A stretch of 5,763 nucleotides of DNA from Lentisphaeria bacterium (lineage in GTDB: Bacteria; Verrucomicrobiota; Lentisphaeria; JABSQK01; UBA12247): contig DMTJ01000005.1 of NCBI GenBank assembly GCA_003477185.1, positions 1 to 5,763 on the forward strand. Reading direction: 5' to 3'. The first letter of the stretch is position 1. Each line of letters begins with the position of its first letter. A program made the translations under genes and the position numbers. Positions 1-5,763 of this stretch are shown piece after piece. The notes under the pieces are model-generated. The model ran no database searches, had not been told where the DNA came from, and saw only the letters and a list, made by a program, of their open reading frames with translations.

Positions 1-12
1 AACGCCGCGCTC

Positions 13-38
13 ACCGGGTGGCCCTTGGGCCATCTGGT
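13..38 (+). repeat. Inverted repeat able to form an 11-bp hairpin
   Basis: Bases 13-23 pair with 28-38 around a CTTG loop (24-27). On the plus strand all 11 pairs form, with two G-U wobbles (16-35 and 18-33). On the minus strand these become A-C mismatches, leaving a shorter stem. No run of T follows at once; a TTTATTCTT comes about 12 bases later. It could be a weak terminator for a plus-strand transcript, part of a structured RNA, or chance. Confidence 0.35.
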
Positions 39-128
39 GTAGTGCGTGGTTTATTCTTGCTGTTCATGTCGAGAAAGATAGGGGTTTGCAGATTGTAGTC
101 AAGTCCGTTTGCCGTCCTTGGTTATCGA

Positions 129-1037
129 CTACCCTTCGCTGCAGCTGGCGCCAAAGGCGAAGCAGCTGTAGCAGCGATGGTGCTTCAGCGTGACCCGCTC
201 TTGTTGGGCCTCGGCGAGCGTGCTGCCCAGATCGTAGTCTGGGTCGTCGTCGACGAGGGTGCAGGCGTAGAGACCGAGCTTTCCATCCTTGCGCACGACC
301 ATCTTGCTGAAGTTGCACATGAAGCCGCTTCGCTGTTCGGCGGTGAGGTAGCGGGTCATGCAGCCCTCGGTGATGTGAGGAACTTCGGCGATGCTACCGG
401 GAAGCTGAAAGTCGGGGAAGGAAATGATGCGGGTGGCTTCGGGCAGGCCTGCTTCGGCAAAGTGGCGCGAGTAGGCGGCATCTGCGTCTGCTGGGACTTC
501 GCCGTCTTCCTGAAGCCGCGCGATTGAAACCGAAAAGCCTGCTTCGTGGAGGCGGCCAAGCGTGCGCAGGGACTTGCGAAAGTTGCCCTTGCCGCGGCCA
601 GCATCGTGGCGCTCAGGATCGGAGAAGTCGAGACTGACGCGGAAGCTGAGGGCGTTGGGCGCATCGGCAAAGGCCAGAATCTCGGCCATCCGGTTCATCA
701 GCGGCTCGGTGGCGTTGGTCAACACCAGGCACGGGCGGTGGGTGAGCGCCCAGTCGAGGATTTGCACCATGGCGGGGTTTACGAAGGGCTCGCCGCCGGT
801 GAAGGAGAAGCGCTTGAGCCCGAGTGGAAGCGCTTCTTTGGCCAGGGGCAGGAAGTCTTCGAAGGTGATGAACTCGATCCGATTGTCGCCTGGCTTGCTG
901 CCTTCGAGGCAGAATGGGCAGCGCAGATTGCAGTTGGTGCCGGTGTGAAACCAGAGCTCATCCAAGCGCTCGGGCTGAATGTAGCCGCGGGGATCGCCGT
1001 TTGGGGTCAGGAGCCAATCATTGGAGGTGCGTGACAT
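129..1037 (-). CDS. Radical SAM protein with cysteine-rich C-terminal (SPASM/twitch-like) region
   Basis: This 302-residue protein is a radical S-adenosylmethionine enzyme. The cluster motif C36-N-L-R-C40-P-F-C43 would bind the [4Fe-4S] centre that cleaves SAM, and GGEP at 81-84 is the family's SAM amino-group contact. The C-terminal third holds C226, C241, C259, C289, C292 and C299. The pattern C-x17-C (with GKLGLYAC at 252-259), then C-x2-C-x6-C, resembles a shortened SPASM/twitch domain, so an auxiliary Fe-S cluster is likely; the exact ligands are inferred. The protein ends three residues after C299. The ATG lies 15 nt beyond the stop of the flavoprotein gene and has only a weak GAG ribosome site, so it is probably translated as the last gene of the operon. 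The substrate is unknown. By context it may act on methylated arsenic, as ArsS or ArsL do, but its sequence does not match the ArsS pattern I recall. A peptide substrate is less likely because no precursor peptide gene is seen. The fold call is firm; the role is inference. Confidence 0.93.
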   Translation of the reverse strand: MSRTSNDWLLTPNGDPRGYIQPERLDELWFHTGTNCNLRCPFCLEGSKPGDNRIEFITFEDFLPLAKEALPLGLKRFSFTGGEPFVNPAMVQILDWALTHRPCLVLTNATEPLMNRMAEILAFADAPNALSFRVSLDFSDPERHDAGRGKGNFRKSLRTLGRLHEAGFSVSIARLQEDGEVPADADAAYSRHFAEAGLPEATRIISFPDFQLPGSIAEVPHITEGCMTRYLTAEQRSGFMCNFSKMVVRKDGKLGLYACTLVDDDPDYDLGSTLAEAQQERVTLKHHRCYSCFAFGASCSEG

Positions 1038-1052
1038 AGGGAAAACTCGGAA

Positions 1053-1712
1053 TCAGGCTGAGTGGAAGAAGACTTCGCGGTGGATCTGAGTATGATGGAG
1101 ACCGCGGTTCTCGAACCAGTCGGAGACTTCGTCGATCATGGTGTCCAATCCGCAGAGGTAGACGTGCAGATCGGGCGTCTCTGGCAGGTCGGACAAGAGC
1201 TCGGTGACGCGTCCGCGATGGACGCCGGGGCTGTCTTCTCTGGAGATGGCCAGCCCGAGTTCGCATTGGGAGGCGAGCCAGTCGCGCTCGACGACATCAT
1301 GCAGCGCGCGGACGCCGTAAAGACAGCGCACAGGGGCCGGGCGTTGCGGAGTTCGCAAATAGGAGAGAAAGGGCGCAATGCCCGTGCCGGTGGCGATGAA
1401 GACGAAGGGCGCGTTCTCGCCACAGGCACCAGGGCGAAACCAGCCAAACGGCGGGTTTACTTTTACCGAGTCACCGTTGCGGAGTTCGCAAAGGTGGGGA
1501 CTAACGACTCCGCCGACCATGCGCCGGATGACGAAGCGCAGGCTGTCTTCATCTTGGCCAGAGGCAATGGAGTACGGGCGTGATTGCGCAGCTGCCTCGT
1601 TGTGCAGTGCCAGGCAATCGCCTATCTCAAAGGCGAGGTCGTTGCGCTCGAGCACGAGTTCGTAGACGTCCGGACCATGCCGTCGCAGTTCCTGTACACG
1701 GTGGTGGCCCAT
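1053..1712 (-). CDS. FAD/NAD(P)H oxidoreductase, ferredoxin-NADP reductase superfamily
   Basis: This 219-residue flavoprotein moves electrons between NAD(P)H and a partner through FAD. The N-terminal beta-barrel runs from about residue 1 to 95 and has R45-P-Y-S48, the RxYS motif that binds FAD, followed by GGVVSPHL at 67-74, the flavin phosphate loop. The nucleotide domain starts near residue 100 with ATGTGIAPF at 107-115, and C187-G188 near the end is the usual C-G of this superfamily. The chain ends EVFFHSA, with aromatic residues where the family places one against the flavin. It is short (bacterial Fpr is about 250 residues) and has no 2Fe-2S domain, so it needs a separate acceptor. The ATG follows the ArsM stop after one base (TGAAATG) with no clear Shine-Dalgarno, which suggests translational coupling. 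The adjacent radical SAM enzyme is a natural acceptor, because its cluster must be reduced, perhaps through a ferredoxin or flavodoxin encoded elsewhere. Reduction of an arsenic species or of flavin is an alternative. The family is clear; the partner is inference. Confidence 0.87.
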   Translation of the reverse strand: MGHHRVQELRRHGPDVYELVLERNDLAFEIGDCLALHNEAAAQSRPYSIASGQDEDSLRFVIRRMVGGVVSPHLCELRNGDSVKVNPPFGWFRPGACGENAPFVFIATGTGIAPFLSYLRTPQRPAPVRCLYGVRALHDVVERDWLASQCELGLAISREDSPGVHRGRVTELLSDLPETPDLHVYLCGLDTMIDEVSDWFENRGLHHTQIHREVFFHSA

Positions 1713-1713
1713 T

Positions 1714-2775
1714 TCAGCAGCAGCCGCCGCCGTCGCCGCCTAGGTCGGCTTCCGTGATGATGGTCTCACCGCAGCCACCAAAAATGCCGTAGTGGGTGGA
1801 GTGATCACCGACAATTTCGAAGTAGGGGCCGAAGCGCGTCTCTTGGAGCATGGCGGCGGTGTTGCCACAGACCAGTTCGAATTTACCCTTGCAGAAATAG
1901 TGGTGGTCATCGAGTTCAACGCCGTGCGGAGAATTGGAAATGCCACCTTTATAGCGGGCGGCCTGGCCAAAATCTTCACAGCGGTCCTCGAGGCTGGCGA
2001 GCTTGAAGGCGCGGATGGTGCGTGAGAAGAATTGGATGTCGCCAGTAAGAGCTTCGACGGCAGGATTGGTCATCGCGATCGGCGAGGAGGAGACGACACG
2101 GGAGTCGGGGCAGCCCAGCCGGCTTAGAATACGGCGAAAGTCTTCGTCATAGAGGGCGCCACCGAGGCACTCGCCATGCAGGATTGGGTCGTCAATCAAG
2201 GCCTGCGGGATGCGACGATCTGCGTAGACGTCGGAGAAATAGAGCTCGCCACCGGGCTTGAGCACGCGGAAAATCTCACGAAAGACGGTTTCTTTACAGC
2301 TGGCCAGGTTGATGACGCAGTTGGAGATGACGACGTCCACGGAGTTGTCGGCAATGTCGCTGGCGGCTAGGTCCTCGATGATGCCTTTGCGGAACTCTAC
2401 TGTCGAGGCTGGAATACCAAGTGCGGCGCACTGCGGCTTGTGATGACGTCTGGCAACTTCCAACTGCTCGTCGGTCATGTCGATGCCAATGACGTGTGAC
2501 TCGGGCCCGGCGAGAGCCGCGGCGAGAAAGACATCGCGGCCCGTGCCGCAGCCAAGATCGAGGATTGTGCAGCCATCGAGAGCAGCTGGCAGCGGCGAGC
2601 CGCAGCCGTAGAACTTGGAAAGGATGTCGTCGTGAATCTTGGCCAGAATCTCTTTATGCTGCTTGGGGATGGCGTCCGGCACACAACAGGCTGTGGTCTG
2701 CAGATCGGCGTTGGTGCTGAGGGTTTCGCCGTAGTACTGCTGAACGTTCTTGTGGATGGTCTCTGCGCTACTCAC
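1714..2775 (-). CDS. arsM: Arsenite S-adenosylmethionine methyltransferase, AS3MT-type
   Basis: This 353-residue enzyme should transfer methyl groups from SAM to As(III), giving methyl- and dimethylarsenite in the cytoplasm. The Rossmann methyltransferase motif I is DLGCGTGRD at 73-81, and the acidic residue for the SAM ribose lies in GIDMTDEQ at 97-104. The cysteines of human AS3MT (32, 61, 156, 206) have counterparts here: C30 or C31 in TTACCVP, C58 in FYGCG, C153 in SNCVINL and C203 in GECLGGALY. The match runs along the whole chain, including the YYG start region and the C-terminal FKLAS...YKGGI segment, and the length is close to that of AS3MT (about 375). The last eight residues are GGDGGGCC, a Gly-rich tail with vicinal cysteines like the animal enzyme. 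Extra cysteines are at 295, 303 and 335. The start is GTG and overlaps the upstream stop (GTGA); a GGAG sits six bases before it. The family call is strong. Activity on selenium or antimony cannot be excluded. Confidence 0.94.
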   Translation of the reverse strand: MSSAETIHKNVQQYYGETLSTNADLQTTACCVPDAIPKQHKEILAKIHDDILSKFYGCGSPLPAALDGCTILDLGCGTGRDVFLAAALAGPESHVIGIDMTDEQLEVARRHHKPQCAALGIPASTVEFRKGIIEDLAASDIADNSVDVVISNCVINLASCKETVFREIFRVLKPGGELYFSDVYADRRIPQALIDDPILHGECLGGALYDEDFRRILSRLGCPDSRVVSSSPIAMTNPAVEALTGDIQFFSRTIRAFKLASLEDRCEDFGQAARYKGGISNSPHGVELDDHHYFCKGKFELVCGNTAAMLQETRFGPYFEIVGDHSTHYGIFGGCGETIITEADLGGDGGGCC

Positions 2776-5015
2776 TTGGGGCTCCGCTGGTTGGTTAATG
2801 CTTTGAGTTGGTCTGCCAATTCGCTGGCGGTATGGACCGGGCGCTGGCAGGCGAAGTTGCGACAGACGAAGGCGGTGCTTTTGCCACCGATCGCACTTTT
2901 GTCTTTTAGGAGGGGAATCTGCTTCTGCGCCGCTGCTGAGGAGTCCGCAGCCGGGTCGAGACGGGCAAACAGGGCGTTCGGTATGTAGTCGAGCCGGGCA
3001 GCGGCAAGCAGTGCGTTGGTTTCTGCGGAGTTCGCACCGACGATGGCAATCTCAGGGCCTGGCTGGAGCAAAGCCTGCGCCGCGAGGATCTGGACCATTG
3101 CGGCGCGGGGATTTGCGGCGAGCCCGGAGTTTGCCTGCTTGAGGATGGTGTAGCCTCGCTGCTGGAGGTCCTCGCGGCCAATTAGCATGCCGAGACGGGG
3201 AAGAACGAGAGCGGCCATTGAGTTGCCAGAGGGGATGGCACCATCGTAGTTTGGCTTCATGCGGATGATCAGGTCTTCCTGGCCGCCTAGGGCGAAGTAG
3301 AACCCACCGTGGGTTTCGTCCCAATAGTCACGGACCAGGCGGTCTGCGAGTGCCTCGGCTTCGCCAAGCCAGCGGATGTCAAAGTCTGCTTCGTAGAGGT
3401 CGAGCAGCCCACCGATCATGAAGATGTAGTCATCGAGATAGGCCGGGATATGTGAGTTGCCGTTGCGGTGGGTGCGCAGCAAATTGCCATCTTCCCGCAT
3501 CTCGGTGAGCACGAAGTTTGCCGCCTTTTGGGCCATGGCGGTGTACTCCGGCGCGTCGAAGGCGACTCCGGCGTCGGCAGCGGCTGAGATCATCAGGCCG
3601 TTCCAAGCGGAGAGAATCTTATCATCCAAACCGGGGTGTACGCGCTTGTCACGCTCTTGCAAGAGCTGGGCGCGTAGCCCGTCCAAGCGCTCCCAGAACA
3701 CGGGCTCGGTCAGCTCAAACTGGGCTGCGAACTCCGCAGGCGCTTTGGTAAGGTGGGGGATGTTCTTGCCACGATGGTAATGCTCGTGGGAGCTAAAGTT
3801 TCCCTTGGCCTTGATTGCGTAAACGGCGTTGAAAAACTCTGCGTCTTGCGGACTCAGGAGGCTGTGGAGTTCGCTGTGGTCCCAGACGTAGAACTTTCCT
3901 TCTTCGCCCTCGCTATCGGCATCTTCGCTGGAATAGAAGCCACCGTTCTCGTCGGTGAGTTCGCGGGCGACGTAGCCGAGGATGTCTGTGGCAATGCGCT
4001 TGTAGAATGGGTTTCTGGTGGCGCGATAAGCTTCGGTATAGACGCTGCAGAGTTGGGCATTGTCGTATAGCATCTTTTCGAAGTGGGGAACGAGCCACTC
4101 GGCGTCGACAGAGTAGCGATGAAAGCCGCCGCCAATCTGGTCATACATCCCGCCCCAAGCCATGCGATCCAGGGTGAACGTAGCCATGTCCAAGGCGGAC
4201 TGGTCGCCGGTAAGGCGGTGATGCCGCAGCAAAAAGAGCAGGGTAGGGGAGGGGGGGAATTTTGGGGCATTGCCCCAGCCGCCGTCATCCTTATCGTAGG
4301 CGCCGTCGAGGGATTTAGCGGCCGCTGTGAGAACGCTCGGTAGAGGCATGCCGGTGTCTTGGGCCTGTGTCTCCTGGCTGCGACGAAGCGCAACGGTGAT
4401 CTCGGAGGAGCTCTGGAGGATCCGGTCACGCTGGCTCTCCCAGCCATTCTGGATCTGGGATAACAGCGAGAGAAAACCGGGCTTACCCCAGCGGTCTTCT
4501 TTCGGGAAATAGGTGCCACCGAAGAAGGGCTTGCCATCGGGGGTGAGAAAGACGGTCATGGGCCAACCACCGCTGCCGGTGAGCATCTGTACGGTGGTCA
4601 TGTAGATGTCATCGAGATCGGGACGCTCTTCGCGATCGACTTTGATGGAGATGAAGTGCTCGTTGAGAATGGCTGCGACCTGCTCATCTTCAAAGGACTC
4701 GTGCTCCATGACATGGCACCAGTGGCAGGCTGCGTAGCCGATCGAGAGGAAGATCGGCTTCTGCTCGCTGCGGGCCTTGCCGAGGGCCTCGGGGCCCCAC
4801 GGATACCAGTCCACAGGATTATTCTTGTGCTGGAGGAGATAAGGGCTGGTTTCTTGAGCGAGATGATTGGTGAAAGCTGGCTTGGAAGCAGTAGTGGACA
4901 TGGGGGCCTTGGGTTCTTCGGCGATAGAGATAAGGATACCGGACACCATGGCGATGGCAACGCACATGGAGGTAGGCAGCTGGGTGCTGCGACGCGAGTC
5001 GCGATGCGTAGTCAT
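2772..5015 (-). CDS. Thioredoxin-domain DUF255 protein (YyaL/SPATA20 family), probably exported
   Basis: This 747-residue protein belongs to the YyaL/SSP411 (SPATA20) family, usually about 680-790 residues, so it is full length. After a leader, the family signature begins at [14 protein letters not shown] (50-63). The thioredoxin-like domain (about 50-210) has the active site C97-H-W-C100 followed by HVMEHESF, then [10 protein letters not shown] and [13 protein letters not shown]. The rest is the helical six-hairpin-glycosidase-like region seen in the family, with WNGLM and [16 protein letters not shown] segments. The tail contains [10 protein letters not shown], the usual C-terminal cysteine pair. 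The biochemical function of this family is not established; thiol-disulfide chemistry is the natural inference. Residues 1-32 look like a signal peptide. The ATG at 5015 has only a distant GGA; a second ATG at 4901 (residue 39) has AAGG five bases upstream and would give a cytosolic form. The gene overlaps arsM by 4 nt, so it may help keep ArsM or its arsenical substrate reduced, or act on the outer anti-sigma-like domain if exported. Confidence 0.93.
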   Translation of the reverse strand: MTTHRDSRRSTQLPTSMCVAIAMVSGILISIAEEPKAPMSTTASKPAFTNHLAQETSPYLLQHKNNPVDWYPWGPEALGKARSEQKPIFLSIGYAACHWCHVMEHESFEDEQVAAILNEHFISIKVDREERPDLDDIYMTTVQMLTGSGGWPMTVFLTPDGKPFFGGTYFPKEDRWGKPGFLSLLSQIQNGWESQRDRILQSSSEITVALRRSQETQAQDTGMPLPSVLTAAAKSLDGAYDKDDGGWGNAPKFPPSPTLLFLLRHHRLTGDQSALDMATFTLDRMAWGGMYDQIGGGFHRYSVDAEWLVPHFEKMLYDNAQLCSVYTEAYRATRNPFYKRIATDILGYVARELTDENGGFYSSEDADSEGEEGKFYVWDHSELHSLLSPQDAEFFNAVYAIKAKGNFSSHEHYHRGKNIPHLTKAPAEFAAQFELTEPVFWERLDGLRAQLLQERDKRVHPGLDDKILSAWNGLMISAAADAGVAFDAPEYTAMAQKAANFVLTEMREDGNLLRTHRNGNSHIPAYLDDYIFMIGGLLDLYEADFDIRWLGEAEALADRLVRDYWDETHGGFYFALGGQEDLIIRMKPNYDGAIPSGNSMAALVLPRLGMLIGREDLQQRGYTILKQANSGLAANPRAAMVQILAAQALLQPGPEIAIVGANSAETNALLAAARLDYIPNALFARLDPAADSSAAAQKQIPLLKDKSAIGGKSTAFVCRNFACQRPVHTASELADQLKALTNQRSPK
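2782..2786 (-). promoter_or_regulatory. Ribosome binding site deciding the GTG start of arsM
   Basis: On the minus strand CGGAG lies six bases upstream of a GTG at 2775-2773, inside the last codons of the DUF255 gene. It supports GTG as the true arsM start. That start also gives the N-terminus expected for the family, with the VQQYYG segment beginning at residue 11. Confidence 0.6.
4920..5015 (-). other. Predicted signal peptide of the DUF255 protein
   Basis: Residues 1-32 have a basic start (R5, R8, R9), a hydrophobic core from about residue 17 to 31, and a signal peptidase I type site S-I-A before E33-E34-P35. The paired arginines in SRRSTQL resemble a Tat motif only loosely, because the usual Phe is missing. 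If translation starts at 4901 instead, this segment is absent and the protein stays in the cytoplasm. Confidence 0.6.
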
Positions 5016-5105
5016 CAGGTATGTCCGATGAATTGAAGTGTGTGTGGGGGACAGGGAAACGTAGCAGTTCGCCCGGCTATCGTACAGTGCTCTGGCGGAC
5101 GATGC
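5016..5105 (-). other. 90-nt spacer upstream of the DUF255-arsM-reductase-radical SAM genes
   Basis: This is the only sizeable gap between genes, so it is the best place for a promoter of the four downstream genes. No convincing -35/-10 pair, terminator or regulator operator could be recognised. It contains a pyrimidine/CA-rich run (minus strand CCCCCACACACAC, near 5038-5050). A 5-bp inverted repeat (5079-5083 with 5099-5103) has a 15-nt loop and is too weak to call. A GCGAACT near 5070 loosely resembles the GGAAC of extracytoplasmic-function sigma promoters, but no matching -10 is clear. Confidence 0.3.
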
Positions 5106-5762
5106 TCAGGAAAAGAGGCTGAGAATCTCGGTGGGCGAATGCCCGCCGACGGCGAGAACCTGATACTTATCAATGGGACTGGAGTGCCGGAAGGTCGAAG
5201 CAGGGAAGTCCACGAGCTGCGTCAGATCCACATCTTGGTCCTTGGATAGATAGACGCTGATGGGCTCACCGCAGCAGGTGAAGCAGACTTCAGCGACCTG
5301 TTCACCGGCAAGGTCGTGGTAGAGCAGGCCGTATAGCTCGATCTTGTGGTATGCGTCAGTGCCTGGCTCGGTAAGTGCGAGATGAAACCCGTGCTCGGTC
5401 AAACTGCTGCGAATCTTTTGCCAGTCACCCGGCACCTCTATACGGTCCTTGACCGCTGCCAGCTCAGAGTGAAACAGCAGGGATCTAGCGTTCCCGCCTG
5501 GAAGCAGGCCAGCGACAATCGTGACCACTGCGGCGAGCGCGGCAAGCCAGAGCACCAGTCGACGTGTCTGGGGCTGGCGCTGGGAGGCTGCGATTCGATT
5601 CTGAATATCTTGCCAGAGCTCATCGGGGCAGGCGCAATCTGCTTCGAGTTTTTCGATCAGGACGCTTTCGAAGGCCTGCTCGGCTTGGAGCGCGCGGAAT
5701 TCTTCCTCACTGCGCTCCGATTCGAAGCGAATGATCTCTTCTACGGAAAGTTCGCCATCCAT
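5106..5762 (-). CDS. Single-pass membrane protein, probable anti-sigma factor with a cysteine cluster in the outer domain
   Basis: This 218-residue protein begins MDGELSVEE, like the DGELS-EE segment near the start of zinc-finger anti-sigma factors. The cytoplasmic part (1-68) is acidic and helical, and contains C43-A-C45-P, not the full H-x3-C-x2-C zinc site. Arginines at 62, 67 and 68 precede one membrane helix (about 69-88), giving an N-inside topology. The outer domain (about 89-218) has C160-F-T-C163-C164-G followed by a predicted strand-rich segment ending YQVLAVGG. It could bind a sigma factor inside and sense a thiol-reactive signal outside; three close cysteines are a possible As(III), metal or oxidant site. 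This is inference. The ATG is one base from the window edge, so the start may lie further upstream, and no ribosome site can be seen. A sigma-factor gene just upstream would be the test. The protein is followed by a 90-nt gap, so it may or may not share a transcript with the next genes. It could also be another membrane sensor. Confidence 0.55.
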   Translation of the reverse strand: MDGELSVEEIIRFESERSEEEFRALQAEQAFESVLIEKLEADCACPDELWQDIQNRIAASQRQPQTRRLVLWLAALAAVVTIVAGLLPGGNARSLLFHSELAAVKDRIEVPGDWQKIRSSLTEHGFHLALTEPGTDAYHKIELYGLLYHDLAGEQVAEVCFTCCGEPISVYLSKDQDVDLTQLVDFPASTFRHSSPIDKYQVLAVGGHSPTEILSLFS

Positions 5763-5763
5763 G

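Noticed and set aside
1..42. Plus-strand frame ending NAALTGWPLGHLV and TAG, possibly the end of a convergent gene
   Set aside because: Thirteen codons are not enough to support a gene, and the other two plus frames are also open here.
11..67. Minus-strand 18-codon frame after the radical SAM gene (MNSKNKPRTT...), considered as a precursor peptide
   Set aside because: No ribosome site upstream, no cysteine or leader-like features, and it is short enough to arise by chance.
546..1034. Plus-strand open frame of 162 codons
   Set aside because: It lies entirely opposite the radical SAM gene, whose motifs are intact; the translation is Ala/Gly/Glu-rich with no recognisable domain, typical of an antisense shadow in GC-rich DNA.
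1062..1583. Plus-strand open frame of 173 codons
   Set aside because: It is opposite the flavoprotein reductase, which has clear FAD and nucleotide motifs; no domain or ribosome site supports the antisense frame.
3854..4537. Minus-strand open frame of 227 codons inside the DUF255 gene
   Set aside because: It is out of frame with a full-length family member and has a Ser/Pro/Arg-rich, low-complexity translation.
5079..5103. Inverted repeat ATCGT/ACGAT in the spacer, considered as a terminator or operator
   Set aside because: Five pairs around a 15-nt loop, with no T run and no similarity to a known operator.
5741..5763. Overlapping frames at the right edge that could be the end of an upstream sigma-factor gene
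   Set aside because: Two minus frames other than the anti-sigma one are open to the edge (one to a TAG at 5743-5741), but too few codons are visible to identify anything.
1..5763. tRNA, rRNA, CRISPR array, insertion sequence or attachment site
   Set aside because: No repeat-spacer pattern, transposase motif, terminal inverted repeats or cloverleaf was seen; nearly all of the window is coding.

Overview
The window carries five consecutive genes, all on the minus strand, so transcription runs from right to left. It looks like an accessory or stress cluster from a GC-rich, Gram-negative-type bacterium. The gene style (a membrane anti-sigma-like protein followed by a signal-bearing DUF255 protein) would fit Verrucomicrobiota or Planctomycetota. 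That placement is a guess: no rRNA or other phylogenetic marker is present.

Layout in transcription order: (1) 5762-5106, a single-pass membrane protein that looks like an anti-sigma factor, with a CxxCC cluster in its outer domain. Its 5' edge lies at the window end, so the true start and any upstream sigma-factor gene cannot be seen. (2) A 90-nt spacer. (3) 5015-2772, a thioredoxin-like DUF255 (YyaL/SPATA20-type) protein with an intact CHWC site and a probable signal peptide. (4) 2775-1714, an As(III) S-adenosylmethionine methyltransferase (ArsM) of the animal AS3MT type, with all four functional cysteine positions and a Gly-rich tail ending in Cys-Cys. (5) 1712-1053, a small FAD/NAD(P)H ferredoxin-reductase-type flavoprotein. 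(6) 1037-129, a radical SAM enzyme with CxxxCxxC and a cysteine-rich C-terminal region that could hold an auxiliary iron-sulfur cluster. Positions 1-128 hold no gene that can be supported.

The last four genes are packed as one transcription unit: a 4-nt GTGA overlap, then gaps of 1 nt and 15 nt. The ArsM call is strong. The attractive reading is that the neighbours serve arsenic chemistry: a thiol-redox protein to keep thiols or arsenic reduced, ArsM to methylate As(III), a flavoprotein reductase to supply electrons, and a radical SAM enzyme to build or modify a carbon-arsenic product. ArsM plus radical SAM is the known logic of arsenosugar biosynthesis (ArsM/ArsS) and arsinothricin biosynthesis (ArsL/ArsM). 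This ArsM is of the AS3MT type, however, the radical SAM protein does not look like the ArsS that I know, and the dedicated reductase is an added component. The cluster is therefore a candidate for an undescribed organoarsenical pathway, possibly controlled by a thiol-sensing sigma/anti-sigma pair. The pathway and its regulation are inference; the gene family calls and the gene packing are read from the sequence.
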